A model generated the notes under the pieces. That model had not been told where the DNA came from and did no database searches. It was given only the letters and a program-made list of their open reading frames with translations. From Aquimarina aggregata (GTDB lineage: Bacteria; Bacteroidota; Bacteroidia; Flavobacteriales; Flavobacteriaceae), in the NCBI RefSeq assembly GCF_001632745.1, contig NZ_LQRT01000002.1, positions 620,001-684,000 of the forward strand: a DNA stretch of 64,000 bases, read 5' to 3'. The stretch's first letter is position 1. The number at the start of each line of letters is the position of its first letter. Below, one piece after another: positions 34,344-42,652 of this stretch. Both the position numbers and the translations under genes were made by a program.

Positions 34344-36107
34344 TTAATTTTTGGTGTAAGAAATAAAATTGGACCATTCCCAAGGGGTATAAATATCCGC
34401 TAATGCAATCTCTAATAATTCTTTATAAATACTTTCTCCGTTATCACTATTAGTCATGATCAATATTCCTTTACCAGCTTCTGGAAATAAAATTGAATAA
34501 TGTTGAAATCCATCACCATGTCCGCCTTTAGTCACAGCTTTACCGTAAGGTGTATCAAAATTTAGCCAAGTTAACCCACAACTCAAGTTAATAGCATCAT
34601 ATTTATTGGTTGGTGTTTTAGAATTAGGACCAAAATGTGCCAAAGATCTAATTCTAATTTGAGAGCTAAACATTTCATTATAAGATTCTGTATTTAGAAT
34701 TTGTTTGTTCAACACAGCCGTTAAGAATTTTGTATAATCACTTGCTGTGGTTTCAAGAGTACTGGCAGATCTGGGTTCATTATCAATATCTTTATCATAG
34801 ACTTTGCCTTTTGTAGTATGACCATGAGCAAAATCATTCATAAATCTTGGTTGCCATTGGTATGATGTATTGTTCATTTCTAAAGGTTTAAAAACAAGTT
34901 CTTGAGCTAGTTCCTCAAGAGGTTTGTTTGTTAGTTTTTCTATAACCACTTGTAGATATACTAAGCCCTCGCCACTGTAGAAATATTTAGAACCTGGTTC
35001 AAAATTCACTCTTAATTTTCTGTCAGTTTCAAAAAACCTCCAGTTATTAAACCCAGCGGTATGTGCTAGACACATTCTTGCTGTTATTTTATGATATAAA
35101 CTATCTGTTTTTAAATCTGAATAGTTATCGTGCCAACGAGTTTGCGGCTCATATTCATAAATTTTCTTTGGTAAATACGATTCAAGGGGTATGTCTAAAT
35201 CAATTATATTGTTTTCTACTAATTTCATAACAAGTAAGCCAAAGACAGCCTTGCTTAAGGAAGCACCATAGATATTAGTAGAATCTGTAAGAATAAGTTG
35301 TTTCGGGACATTTTTGTATCCAAAAGTATTTTGATAAATAGGTTTTTTATGATTAAATACTGTAACAGCCATTCCATGCACTTGTGCGTCTTTTATAAGT
35401 TGGTTTATTTTCTTTGTTAAAGAATCTTTAGAAACATAGCTTCCATCTAAACGTTCTATAGTATTGATATTTGTTTGATTACAACTAGTAAAAAATAATA
35501 GTCCAATAATTACCAAACTAGATAATATGGATGATTTATTCTTCTTCTTTTTTCTTATGAATGGAAATGACAATGGGTAAAAGCATTTTTGGGAGCTTGT
35601 TACTTTTATGATATTAATAAGCATAACTAAAATTCCAAATGGAATGACCGCAATAAAAAGGAAAAATCCCCATTTTTCAATAGTTACTAAAGCAATTAAG
35701 CTTAAAAGGTAAAGAAAAGTCATACTAATTTGAAAATTAATGATTTTCCTGCCATGCGTATCGTAAATACTGTTGTCTTCTCTTTTATGAATCCATAGAA
35801 ATAGTGGAAGTAAAATATTAGAAAGGGGAATAATGAATCCTAAAAAAGGTGTGCTATGTAGTAAAATAAGCCACTTCTTTTGTATGTCTTCTTCTTTAGG
35901 GTTTTCTAAAACAATAAGATCATTAACTTCTATATCTAAAGCATTAGCTAGTAGTTTTATTGTTTGTAGATGTGGGTTTACATCCCCTTTTTCTATACGT
36001 TGAATGGTTCTTACTGTGACTTGGGTACTTTCAGACAATTGTTCCTGTGTGAGGCCTTTTAATTTTCTTTGATAGATTAAATTTTTTCCGATTGAACTGG
36101 TTTTCAT
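34344..36107 (-). CDS. XRE regulator-membrane-serine hydrolase fusion
   Basis: One 587-codon frame joins three parts. Residues 1-70 are an XRE helix-turn-helix (LTQEQLSESTQVTVRTIQRI). Residues 80-185 hold three or four membrane helices of the DUF4870 type. Residues 230-587 are a class C beta-lactamase-like serine hydrolase with ASLSK, YSG and GGHGDG as catalytic motifs. At the junction there is a Lys-rich stretch followed by a lipobox-like LLFFTSC, as if a lipoprotein hydrolase had been fused behind a membrane regulator. No ATG is near the lipobox, so I treat it as one protein. The hydrolase would lie outside and the regulator inside. Substrate unknown, probably a cell-wall or D-amino peptide. 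Confidence 0.8.
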   Translation of the reverse strand: MKTSSIGKNLIYQRKLKGLTQEQLSESTQVTVRTIQRIEKGDVNPHLQTIKLLANALDIEVNDLIVLENPKEEDIQKKWLILLHSTPFLGFIIPLSNILLPLFLWIHKREDNSIYDTHGRKIINFQISMTFLYLLSLIALVTIEKWGFFLFIAVIPFGILVMLINIIKVTSSQKCFYPLSFPFIRKKKKNKSSILSSLVIIGLLFFTSCNQTNINTIERLDGSYVSKDSLTKKINQLIKDAQVHGMAVTVFNHKKPIYQNTFGYKNVPKQLILTDSTNIYGASLSKAVFGLLVMKLVENNIIDLDIPLESYLPKKIYEYEPQTRWHDNYSDLKTDSLYHKITARMCLAHTAGFNNWRFFETDRKLRVNFEPGSKYFYSGEGLVYLQVVIEKLTNKPLEELAQELVFKPLEMNNTSYQWQPRFMNDFAHGHTTKGKVYDKDIDNEPRSASTLETTASDYTKFLTAVLNKQILNTESYNEMFSSQIRIRSLAHFGPNSKTPTNKYDAINLSCGLTWLNFDTPYGKAVTKGGHGDGFQHYSILFPEAGKGILIMTNSDNGESIYKELLEIALADIYTPWEWSNFISYTKN

Positions 36108-36129
36108 GTTTTTCGTTTTTTTGATACTA

Positions 36130-36187
36130 CAAAGTTACGATCACGCCCATGTTTTTATAACGACATTTAGATGTCACCTTGATGTCA
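36130..36187 (-). promoter_or_regulatory. promoter and probable XRE operator of the fusion gene
   Basis: On the minus strand TAACTTTG (36137 to 36130) matches the TAnnTTTG -7 element, 23 bases before the start at 36107. Just upstream is the inverted repeat GACAT-TTAG-ATGTC at 36162-36175, with GATGTCA repeated 11 bases apart at 36170 and 36181. This placement fits autoregulation by the XRE domain. The -33 box is not recognisable. Confidence 0.45.
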
Positions 36188-36358
36188 TTTGTAAGTTTAA
36201 TAGGCAATTTCATTAAAAATACTGCTAATTTTTGCACTCATACCAATTAGATATCAAATAATAGAAAATCTATTAATCATAATACATAATAGTTATTTCA
36301 TGATTATTATTTTTACAAACTTCTTACATTTTAGTTATCAATTTTTCAGTTAAATTCA

Positions 36359-36380
36359 TAGTTTTGCGTATATGATACGC
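36359..36380 (+). promoter_or_regulatory. NrtR-type operator overlapping promoter and start codon
   Basis: TAGTTTTG at 36359 is an exact TAnnTTTG -7 element. The palindrome GCGTAT-ATG-ATACGC at 36366-36380 is centred on the start codon of the Nudix regulator. Written as the shared operator it is TTGCGT-N7-ACGCC, with the same spacing as in the two other promoters of the locus (37152 and 42622). The -7 element ends five bases before the ATG, so the mRNA would be leaderless. Confidence 0.7.
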
Positions 36381-37052
36381 CAAAATATTAAAGTAGCAGT
36401 AGACGCAGTAGTCTTTGGGTATAAGAACAAATCCCTTAATGTATTATTAATTAAAAGAAATATAGATCCTTTTAAAGATTCTTGGGCATTACCTGGCGGT
36501 TTGGTTTTAGAAGATGAAAGTCTAGAACATGCGGTAGAACGTGAACTGAAAGAAGAGACTAATGTAACTGTTGATTATATGGAACAGTTATATTCATTTG
36601 GACAGCCAAATAGAGATCCTAGAAATAGAGTAATTAGTATTACATATTTTGCTTTAGTAAAACCAGAACATCATGAAATTAAAGCAGATACCGACGCTAA
36701 AGATGTTGCTTGGTTTGATATCCAAAAGCTCCCTGAATTAGCATTTGATCATAAAATAATACTAGAGAAAGCAAAAGAAAGACTCCGCAATAAACTAACA
36801 TACGAACCTATTGGTTTTGATCTGTTAGACGACAAATTCTTATTTTCTGATCTGGAAAAACTATATATGACAATTCTTGAGAAACAAATTGATCGTAGAA
36901 ATTTCAGAAAAAAAATACTTAGCTTTAATATCCTCGAAGAATTAGACGAAAAGGTATCCGAGGGTAGAGGTAGACCAGCTAATTTATTCCAATTTAATAA
37001 AAAACAATACTTTATACATAAAAAAGAAGGATTTCTTTTTGATATTAAATAG
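36372..37052 (+). CDS. NrtR-type Nudix transcriptional regulator of NAD metabolism
   Basis: The 226-residue protein has an N-terminal Nudix domain and a C-terminal winged helix, the NrtR architecture. The Nudix box is intact (Gly-x5-Glu-x7-Arg-Glu-x2-Glu-Glu, residues 44-67 in the region around GGLVLEDESLEHAVERELKE). It may therefore hydrolyse as well as sense ADP-ribose-type ligands. NrtR proteins repress NAD salvage genes and release DNA when they bind ADP-ribose or NAD derivatives. The operon directly downstream carries NAD/ADP-ribose genes, and the same operator occurs before this gene, the synthetase gene and NAMPT. The start codon lies inside the operator, so strong autorepression is expected. 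Confidence 0.88.
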   Translation: MIRQNIKVAVDAVVFGYKNKSLNVLLIKRNIDPFKDSWALPGGLVLEDESLEHAVERELKEETNVTVDYMEQLYSFGQPNRDPRNRVISITYFALVKPEHHEIKADTDAKDVAWFDIQKLPELAFDHKIILEKAKERLRNKLTYEPIGFDLLDDKFLFSDLEKLYMTILEKQIDRRNFRKKILSFNILEELDEKVSEGRGRPANLFQFNKKQYFIHKKEGFLFDIK

Positions 37053-37107
37053 CTGATTTTAAAGCTCTAACAAACATTATCGAAGGGTTTTAGTTTATTT
37101 AATGTGT

Positions 37108-37170
37108 TTTTTACGCAAAATATTTGGTGGTTTCATTCTTGAAACATAAATTTGCGTAAAAATAACACAA
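37108..37170 (+). promoter_or_regulatory. promoter and NrtR-type operators of the synthetase-led operon
   Basis: TAAATTTG at 37147 is an exact -7 element, with TTTG at 37123 some 20 bases upstream as -33 box. The operator TTGCGT-N7-ACACAA at 37152-37170 overlaps the -7 element. An upstream half, TTTTTACGCAAA at 37108-37119, is the perfect 12-base complement of TTTGCGTAAAAA at 37151-37162, with 31 bases between them, which suggests looping or a second dimer. Confidence 0.75.
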
Positions 37171-37265
37171 TAATAAAATGAGCCATAGTACTAATTTAAA
37201 TACCAATACCATATTTATTAATGGCGAATTTTATCTGACAATACTTAAGAAATAAAAAAATCCAG

Positions 37266-38087
37266 ATGAAATATTTACATTTAGATCCTTCGTTCGCACC
37301 ATATGATAAATCAATAGATTTTGAATCATTTACCTTTACAGGGGGGGAACCACATATAAAAATTCTAGAACAAGGTTTAGAAGATGCAGTTACAATTACA
37401 CACCGTATTAACTCATTCAATGATTTAGGCCTATTGTTATTAGCTACAGACGCGTTACGCAGAATGGATGTAAAGGTGATCAATGCTTTTATTCCGTATT
37501 TTCCTGCAGCAAGACAAGATAGAGTTATGGTTCCAGGAGAATCATTAAGTGTTAAAGTATATGCAGATATCATCAATACTCAAAATTACAATAGGGTCAC
37601 CATTTTTGATCCACACTCTGAAGTAACTCCCGCATTACTAAACAACGTAAAAGTGATTCCGAATTATGAGTTTGTAAAAGAAAGCATAAAAGAGATTAAG
37701 GAAGAAGTAGTTTTGGTTTCTCCTGATGGAGGAGCTTTAAAAAAGATTTATAAAGTATCTGAGTATCTTGGTGGCATTGAGGTCATAGAATGTTCTAAAA
37801 AAAGAGATGTTAAAACTGGACGATTATCAGGTTTTAGAGTATATGAAGAAGATCTTAAAGAAAAGCACTGTTTGATTGTTGATGATATATGTGATGGGGG
37901 AGGTACTTTTCTTGGATTGGCAGAAGCCTTAAAACAAAAAAATGCAGGTACACTAAGTTTAGCTATAAGTCATGGAATCTTTAGCAATGGTTTTGAACAA
38001 CTGGGAAAACAATTTGATGCCATTTACACTACAAATTCGTGTAAAGACATTGATCAAGAAGTAATAACTCAAATACCTGTACTATAA
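37266..38087 (+). CDS. short PRPP-synthetase homologue (candidate ADP-ribose-PP synthetase)
   Basis: A 273-residue member of the ribose-phosphate pyrophosphokinase family, some 40 residues shorter than the household enzyme. The family's central motifs are seen: YFPAARQDR, FDPHSEV with the catalytic-site histidine, and a C-terminal phosphoribosyl loop LIVDDICDGGGTF, where glycine replaces the usual threonine. Household enzymes make PRPP from ribose 5-phosphate and ATP. Short homologues next to NAMPT in phages (NARP1) instead make ADP-ribose pyrophosphate. Which reaction applies here cannot be told by eye. It heads a tightly overlapping operon from its own NrtR-type promoter; the next ATG shares its last stop base. 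Confidence 0.88.
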   Translation: MKYLHLDPSFAPYDKSIDFESFTFTGGEPHIKILEQGLEDAVTITHRINSFNDLGLLLLATDALRRMDVKVINAFIPYFPAARQDRVMVPGESLSVKVYADIINTQNYNRVTIFDPHSEVTPALLNNVKVIPNYEFVKESIKEIKEEVVLVSPDGGALKKIYKVSEYLGGIEVIECSKKRDVKTGRLSGFRVYEEDLKEKHCLIVDDICDGGGTFLGLAEALKQKNAGTLSLAISHGIFSNGFEQLGKQFDAIYTTNSCKDIDQEVITQIPVL

Positions 38088-38545
38088 TGAAGGTAATACA
38101 AGCGACAGAGAAATTGGTCATAGAAGGTAAAATCAGTGTTTTTCTTGCAGGTAGTATTGAAGGGGATACAGCTATACGATGGCAGGATAATATAATTGAA
38201 AAATTATCAGAAGAAAACGTAACCTTATTTAACCCAAGACGATCAAGTTGGGATAATAGTTGGAAACAAGAAATTAGTAATGTTCAGTTTAAAGAACAGG
38301 TAACTTGGGAACTAGAAGCATTAGAACAAGCAGATATGATCATAATGTATTTTGATCCATCGGCAAAATCTCCAATATCTTTACTAGAATTAGGATTGTT
38401 TGCCAATAGTGGAAAACTTATTGTATGCTGCCCTGATGGTTTTTGGAGAAAAGGAAACGTGGATATTGTTTGTGAACGCTATGACGTACAACAAGTAAGT
38501 AAATTAGAACATTTAGTTCAAGAAATTAGAAAGAAACTGAAATGA
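38087..38545 (+). CDS. nucleoside 2-deoxyribosyltransferase-like protein
   Basis: A 152-residue Rossmann-like protein. FLAGSIEG at residues 19-26, NPRR near 48, the Glu in WELEALEQADMIIMYFDP and the SPISLLELGLFA helix are the marks of the nucleoside deoxyribosyltransferase superfamily. That superfamily also includes enzymes cleaving N-glycosidic bonds of nucleotides and NAD-like molecules. Its place in an operon of NAD and ADP-ribose enzymes suggests it acts on an N-glycosidic bond of an ADP-ribose derivative. Both ends overlap neighbouring genes (one base upstream, four downstream). Confidence 0.82.
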   Translation: MKVIQATEKLVIEGKISVFLAGSIEGDTAIRWQDNIIEKLSEENVTLFNPRRSSWDNSWKQEISNVQFKEQVTWELEALEQADMIIMYFDPSAKSPISLLELGLFANSGKLIVCCPDGFWRKGNVDIVCERYDVQQVSKLEHLVQEIRKKLK

Positions 38546-39087
38546 AGTATTCATTACAAAATACAAAAGAACGATTTAACAAAGGAAAAAGTCTAAAATA
38601 CCTTTTCTTTTGGGGACATACACCAAACAAAGACGGAAGTATTGGTAAGAGTTGTTTTAGTCAATGGTGGCCTTCTTCTTTTGAAGTTGAAAGTGTCAGC
38701 TATAAAACTGCAGAACATTGGATGATGGCTGAGAAAGCTCGGTTATTTGAAGATCATAAAGTTTTGGAAGAAATAATTGTTTGTAATCATCCTATGGAAG
38801 CAAAACAATTTGGTAGAAAAGTAAAAAATTTTGATCCAGTGATTTGGGATCATCATAAATATGAAATCGTAAAAAAAGGGAACTTATATAAGTTTTCTCA
38901 ACATGAAGATTTAAAAGAGTTCTTATTAAACACAAAGAAAAGAATTTTAGTAGAAGCTAGTCCTAGAGATAGAATTTGGGGTATAGGGATGGGGCAGAGT
39001 AACGAAAAAGCTCAAAATCCTAATTTATGGAGAGGAAAGAACCTTCTGGGTTTTGCCTTGATGGAAGTGAGAGATGAGTTAAAATAA
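38542..39087 (+). CDS. NADAR-family protein (YbiA-like)
   Basis: A 181-residue protein of the NADAR superfamily (NAD and ADP-ribose). FWGHTPN, SYKTAEHWMMAEKARLF, a later ASPRDRIWGIGMG and NLWRGKNLLGFALME are the conserved blocks, and the catalytic-type Glu in TAEHWM is present. NADARs include YbiA, which removes damaged riboflavin intermediates, and members that reverse ADP-ribosylation of guanine in DNA. The gene overlaps its upstream neighbour by four bases and belongs to the same operon. A role in reversing nucleic-acid ADP-ribosylation fits with the macrodomain and KptA neighbours but is inference. Confidence 0.9.
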   Translation: MKYSLQNTKERFNKGKSLKYLFFWGHTPNKDGSIGKSCFSQWWPSSFEVESVSYKTAEHWMMAEKARLFEDHKVLEEIIVCNHPMEAKQFGRKVKNFDPVIWDHHKYEIVKKGNLYKFSQHEDLKEFLLNTKKRILVEASPRDRIWGIGMGQSNEKAQNPNLWRGKNLLGFALMEVRDELK

Positions 39088-39092
39088 GTAAA

Positions 39093-39728
39093 ATGAAATT
39101 ACAATTAAAAAAATATATAGAACAACAAAATGACTGGCCGCAAAGTGGTTATCATATAATGGCACAATATAGTGAAGAGAAGATCATAGTCTATCAATCT
39201 TATCGACCAGATATTGGGAATTTTGCAGCAAAAAATCAATATTTTGGTGGTGAATTTAGCTTAAATCGAATGACTTGGATCAAACCAAATTTTTTATGGA
39301 TGATGTTTCGTAATGGGTGGGGAACAAAAGAAGGACAAGAAGTTGTACTAGCAATACACCTTAAAAGGGAAGCTTTCGAAAATTATGTACAAAATGCGGT
39401 GTATTCTTCTTTTAAACCAGAATTATATGATTCATATAATGTTTGGCAAGAAGATATACAAAAATCTAATGTTCGATTACAATGGGATCCAGATCATGAT
39501 CCTTATGGAACTAAATTGGATCGTAGAGCTATACAAATTGGTTTAAGAAATGAATTTATAAAATCTTATGCTAAGGATGATATTATCCAGATAGAGGATA
39601 TTTCAGAATTTGTTAAAGAACAATATGAGTTTGTAAAATCAAATGATTTAACAGCGTTATTAATTCCTGATGAAAAGCCGTTAATTTTTCAGAATGACGA
39701 CTTGAATAAATATTTAATGTTGAAATGA
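39093..39728 (+). CDS. DUF4291-family protein
   Basis: A 211-residue protein recognised as DUF4291 from blocks such as VYQSYRPDIGNFAAKNQYFGG, MTWIKPNFLWMMFRNGW and VRLQWDPDHDPYGTKLDRRAIQIGLR. The biochemical role is not established. The conserved Tyr/Arg/Asn in the first block and the Trp/Arg-rich second block resemble ADP-ribosyltransferase-like nucleotide sites, and the family has been linked to NAD-utilising operons; I treat this as suggestive only. It starts five bases after the NADAR gene and overlaps the first macrodomain gene by four. Confidence 0.85.
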   Translation: MKLQLKKYIEQQNDWPQSGYHIMAQYSEEKIIVYQSYRPDIGNFAAKNQYFGGEFSLNRMTWIKPNFLWMMFRNGWGTKEGQEVVLAIHLKREAFENYVQNAVYSSFKPELYDSYNVWQEDIQKSNVRLQWDPDHDPYGTKLDRRAIQIGLRNEFIKSYAKDDIIQIEDISEFVKEQYEFVKSNDLTALLIPDEKPLIFQNDDLNKYLMLK

Positions 39729-40201
39729 AAAGGATTAATTATTTAAAAGGAGATGCTACAGCACCTCAAGCTAAAGGAGTTAAAATTATAGTTCATGTTT
39801 GTAATAATCTGGGGGGTTGGGGTAAAGGTTTTGTCTTGGCAATTTCTAAAAGATGGGCCGAACCAGAGAAATTGTATAGACAATGGCATCGTAATAGAGC
39901 AAAAAATGATTTTGAATTAGGAGCAATTCAAGTCGTAAAAGTTTCTGAATATATTTACGTAGGTAATATGATAGCGCAACAAGGAGTGAAAACGGGTAGT
40001 AATGGTGTACCTATTAGATATGAAGCAGTTAAAACTTGCTTAGAAAAGATAGCCCTAGAAGCAGAAAAGCTAGATGCGAGTATACATATGCCAAGAATAG
40101 GATGTGGGCTCGCGGGAGGAAAATGGCAAAGAATAGAGCCAATAATTGAAGAAACCTTAATCCAAAAAGGTATAAACGTTTTTGTTTATGATTTTGAGTA
40201 A
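39725..40201 (+). CDS. macrodomain protein, TARG1/ALC1-like branch
   Basis: A 158-residue single macrodomain. The ligand loops GDATAPQAKG and VHVCNNLGGWGKGF and the terminal MPRIGCGLAGGKW are those of the TARG1/Poa1p branch, which removes ADP-ribose from acidic residues or hydrolyses ADP-ribose 1''-phosphate. The aspartate that TARG1 uses for catalysis just after CGL is Ala here. So TARG1-type chemistry is doubtful, and binding or a Poa1p-like reaction is more likely. It overlaps DUF4291 by four bases and lies three bases before the second macrodomain gene. Confidence 0.88.
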   Translation: MKRINYLKGDATAPQAKGVKIIVHVCNNLGGWGKGFVLAISKRWAEPEKLYRQWHRNRAKNDFELGAIQVVKVSEYIYVGNMIAQQGVKTGSNGVPIRYEAVKTCLEKIALEAEKLDASIHMPRIGCGLAGGKWQRIEPIIEETLIQKGINVFVYDFE

Positions 40202-40204
40202 AAA

Positions 40205-40732
40205 ATGAAATTAAAGATAATTCAAGCCGATATTACTACAATAAAAGTTGATGCGATAGTTAATGCTGCAAATTCTTCTTTATTAGGTGGTAGTGGAGTA
40301 GACGGTGCTATACATCGTAAAGGAGGATTAGAAATATTGAATGCTTGTAGAGCCATTATTTCTAAACAAGGAAAATGTAAGGTTGGTGAAGCCGTTATTA
40401 CAACTGCAGGTAATTTGCCAAGTCAATTTGTGATTCATACTGTTGGCCCTGTTTGGAATCAAGGAGGTATAGAAAAAGAACAATTATTGGCTAATTGCTA
40501 TACAAATTCTATAGCGTTAGCAATAGAAAATGAAATTAAAATCATAGCTTTTCCAAATATCAGTACAGGTATCTATAAGTTTCCTAAAGAACTTGCTGCT
40601 AGAATTGCTATACAGACAGTCAGAAATCATAAAGACGCTTACAAATTTAAAGAAGTCATATTTGTTTGTTTTGATCTTGAGAATTTCGAGTGTTATAAAA
40701 AAATAATAAAGAATGATGAAAACAAATCATAA
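40205..40732 (+). CDS. macrodomain protein, MacroD/YmdB branch
   Basis: A 175-residue macrodomain of the MacroD type: [20 protein letters not shown], the adjacent AIHRKGG and the phosphate loop ISTGIYKFP are intact. These enzymes hydrolyse O-acetyl-ADP-ribose and mono-ADP-ribose esters on aspartate or glutamate. With the TARG1-like neighbour and NADAR it gives the operon three separate ADP-ribose-processing folds. It overlaps the KptA gene by 20 bases. Confidence 0.92.
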   Translation: MKLKIIQADITTIKVDAIVNAANSSLLGGSGVDGAIHRKGGLEILNACRAIISKQGKCKVGEAVITTAGNLPSQFVIHTVGPVWNQGGIEKEQLLANCYTNSIALAIENEIKIIAFPNISTGIYKFPKELAARIAIQTVRNHKDAYKFKEVIFVCFDLENFECYKKIIKNDENKS

Positions 40733-41261
40733 ACCTATAAGTAAATTTTTAAGCCTAATTTTAAGACATAATCCTGCCAAAATAGGATTACAATTAGATG
40801 ATAATGGATGGGCCGATGTAACAGAATTACTATCAAAAAGTAAAAACCATAGCCCTAATTTAGACATTGATTTATTAAAAGAAATTGTTCAGAATAATGA
40901 TAAAAAACGATTTGCCTTTAATGATGATCAATCTAAAATTAGAGCAAATCAAGGACATTCTGTAAACATTAATTTAGGCTATATACCAAAACAACCACCA
41001 GAGTTCTTATATCATGGTACTGTTGCTAAATTTATAGATGCCATCAAAGAAAAAGGAATATTGAAAATGAGTAGACATCATGTACATCTTAGCCAAGACA
41101 GAGAAACAGCGTTAAAAGTAGGATCAAGAAGAGGCAAACCCATTGTTCTTACTTTAAGGTCCGGAGCAATGCATACAAATGGTGTAGAATTCTTTCAATC
41201 AGATAATGGTGTTTGGTTAACCGATCATGTTTTACCAGAGTATATTGAGTTTAAAAATTAA
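40713..41261 (+). CDS. kptA: RNA 2'-phosphotransferase KptA/Tpt1
   Basis: A 182-residue Tpt1/KptA enzyme. The catalytic Arg-His-Arg-Arg set is visible in [20 protein letters not shown] and SRRGKP. KptA transfers an internal RNA 2'-phosphate to NAD+, giving ADP-ribose 1'',2''-cyclic phosphate and nicotinamide. Some homologues instead ADP-ribosylate RNA or DNA 5'-phosphates. In bacteria without tRNA splicing its physiological substrate is unclear; here the macrodomains could process its cyclic-phosphate product. It starts inside the preceding gene (ATG at 40713 or 40716) and ends four bases before the next start. Confidence 0.92.
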   Translation: MMKTNHKPISKFLSLILRHNPAKIGLQLDDNGWADVTELLSKSKNHSPNLDIDLLKEIVQNNDKKRFAFNDDQSKIRANQGHSVNINLGYIPKQPPEFLYHGTVAKFIDAIKEKGILKMSRHHVHLSQDRETALKVGSRRGKPIVLTLRSGAMHTNGVEFFQSDNGVWLTDHVLPEYIEFKN

Positions 41262-41265
41262 AAGA

Positions 41266-41817
41266 ATGATCAAAAAAATTGAATTACATCCTGAAATTTT
41301 TATGGTTAAAAATTTTCTTTCAAAACAAATGTGTGATCATTTTATAGTGAAAGGAGAAAGAGTTTCTTTTAAAGAAGCCAAGGTCAATATTGATGGCAAG
41401 CAAGTTATGTTTAAAGGTATTCGTAACAATAAGCGTATTCTGTTTGAAGATATAGATCTAGCACAAAAGATCTGGCTACAAATACAACCCCACGTAAAAC
41501 AGATTTTTGATGGCTATAAAGCTATTGGAATAAATGAGATGTTTCGAATTTACAAATATGAAAATGGTGAAAGATTCAAAATGCATAGAGATGGTAAATA
41601 TGAACGAAACACGAAAGAACGTAGTTTTTATTCATTTCTGATATATTTAAATGAAGATTTTGAAGGAGGGGAAACCTATTTTGAAGAAGGAATTACAATA
41701 AAGCCCCAAATTGGCGATGCTTTATTATTTCATCATCCTTTACGACATGAAGGCAAACCAATTATTTCAGGAATTAAATACGTACTGAGAACTGATATAA
41801 TCTATCAATTACAATGA
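41266..41817 (+). CDS. Fe(II)/2-oxoglutarate-dependent oxygenase (P4H-type)
   Basis: A 183-residue prolyl-4-hydroxylase-like double-stranded beta-helix. The iron ligands are His and Asp in KMHRDGKY and the histidine in FHHPLRHEGKP; the 2OG-binding Arg is in YVLRTDII. It shares the C-terminal layout with the oxygenase domain at 10844. I chose the ATG at 41266; an upstream in-frame ATG at 41227 lies within the KptA gene. The substrate in an NAD operon may be a modified nucleotide, RNA or protein; nothing in the sequence decides this. It overlaps the phosphoesterase gene by four bases. Confidence 0.87.
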   Translation: MIKKIELHPEIFMVKNFLSKQMCDHFIVKGERVSFKEAKVNIDGKQVMFKGIRNNKRILFEDIDLAQKIWLQIQPHVKQIFDGYKAIGINEMFRIYKYENGERFKMHRDGKYERNTKERSFYSFLIYLNEDFEGGETYFEEGITIKPQIGDALLFHHPLRHEGKPIISGIKYVLRTDIIYQLQ

Positions 41818-42542
41818 GAACGCTTGTAATAGGGGATATACATGGCGGGCATAAAGCTTTACTTCAAGTATTAGATAGAGCCAAAATCACCTCCAGGGAT
41901 ACTCTGATTTTCTTAGGAGATTATGTAGATGGTTGGAGTCAATCTGCCGAAACAATAGAAAAACTAATAGAACTATCCCTATCCAATAACTGTGTTTTTA
42001 TAAAAGGTAATCATGACCTTTGGTGTGGATTATGGTTAGAAAGAGGCACAACTAATCCTGTTTGGTTAGCACATGGTGGGCAAGAAACTATTCAAAGTTA
42101 TATCCGTACAGGTTATGTAACCAAAGACACACACAAAAGATTTTTTAACAACTTACAGGATTATTATTTGGATAAAAATAATCGTTTGTTTGTACATGCA
42201 GGTTTTACATCTATGCACGGAGTAGGTAAAGAAGAATATGAATCTAATTATTATTGGGATCGAACACTTTGGGAAGCCGCTATGCTTGCTGCTAAGGTAA
42301 ATCAAGAAACCTTGAATTCTTATCCCCCAGAAAGATTTAAACATTATTCTGAAATTTATATTGGTCATACACCCACTACAAATTATGATCAAACCACCCC
42401 AATCAAGGCATATAAACTCTGGAATATCGATACAGGAGCTGCTTTTACAGGTAAACTAACAATCCTTGATATCGATACAAAGAACTATTGGCAAAGTGAT
42501 GTGCTACCCATGTTGTACCCAGAAGAAAAAGGTAGGAATTAA
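41814..42542 (+). CDS. calcineurin-like metallophosphoesterase (PPP/ApaH-like)
   Basis: A 242-residue metallophosphoesterase with all five metal motifs: GDIHGGH, GDYVDGW, GNHDLW, the VHAGF histidine and GHTPT. This pattern is nearest to PPP-type protein phosphatases and ApaH-type dinucleoside polyphosphatases. In this operon a phosphate of ADP-ribose-1''-phosphate, cyclic ADP-ribose phosphate or a dinucleotide is a plausible substrate. It is the last gene before the NAMPT promoter and overlaps the oxygenase gene by four bases. Confidence 0.88.
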   Translation: MRTLVIGDIHGGHKALLQVLDRAKITSRDTLIFLGDYVDGWSQSAETIEKLIELSLSNNCVFIKGNHDLWCGLWLERGTTNPVWLAHGGQETIQSYIRTGYVTKDTHKRFFNNLQDYYLDKNNRLFVHAGFTSMHGVGKEEYESNYYWDRTLWEAAMLAAKVNQETLNSYPPERFKHYSEIYIGHTPTTNYDQTTPIKAYKLWNIDTGAAFTGKLTILDIDTKNYWQSDVLPMLYPEEKGRN

Positions 42543-42581
42543 AGGTATTACAGGGTTAGAACTTATTTTTATGTAAAAAAC

Positions 42582-42640
42582 ACGCAAAATATAGTGCTGG
42601 TTTAAAAGAAGAATTATATATTTGCGTACAAATAACGCAA
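42582..42640 (+). promoter_or_regulatory. promoter and NrtR-type operators of the NAMPT gene
   Basis: TATATTTG at 42617 is an exact -7 element. TTGCGT-N7-ACGCAA at 42622-42640 is a perfect version of the shared operator and overlaps it. ACGCAAA at 42582-42588 is the distant half-site, 32 bases before its complement TTTGCGT at 42621-42627, the same layout as at 37108-37170. So NAMPT has its own promoter yet joins the same regulon. Confidence 0.78.
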
Positions 42641-42652
42641 TATATACTATAC

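Noticed and set aside
41227-41265. Upstream in-frame start for the 2OG oxygenase
   Set aside because: It lies inside the KptA gene and adds residues outside the family; the ATG at 41266, four bases after the KptA stop, is the better start.
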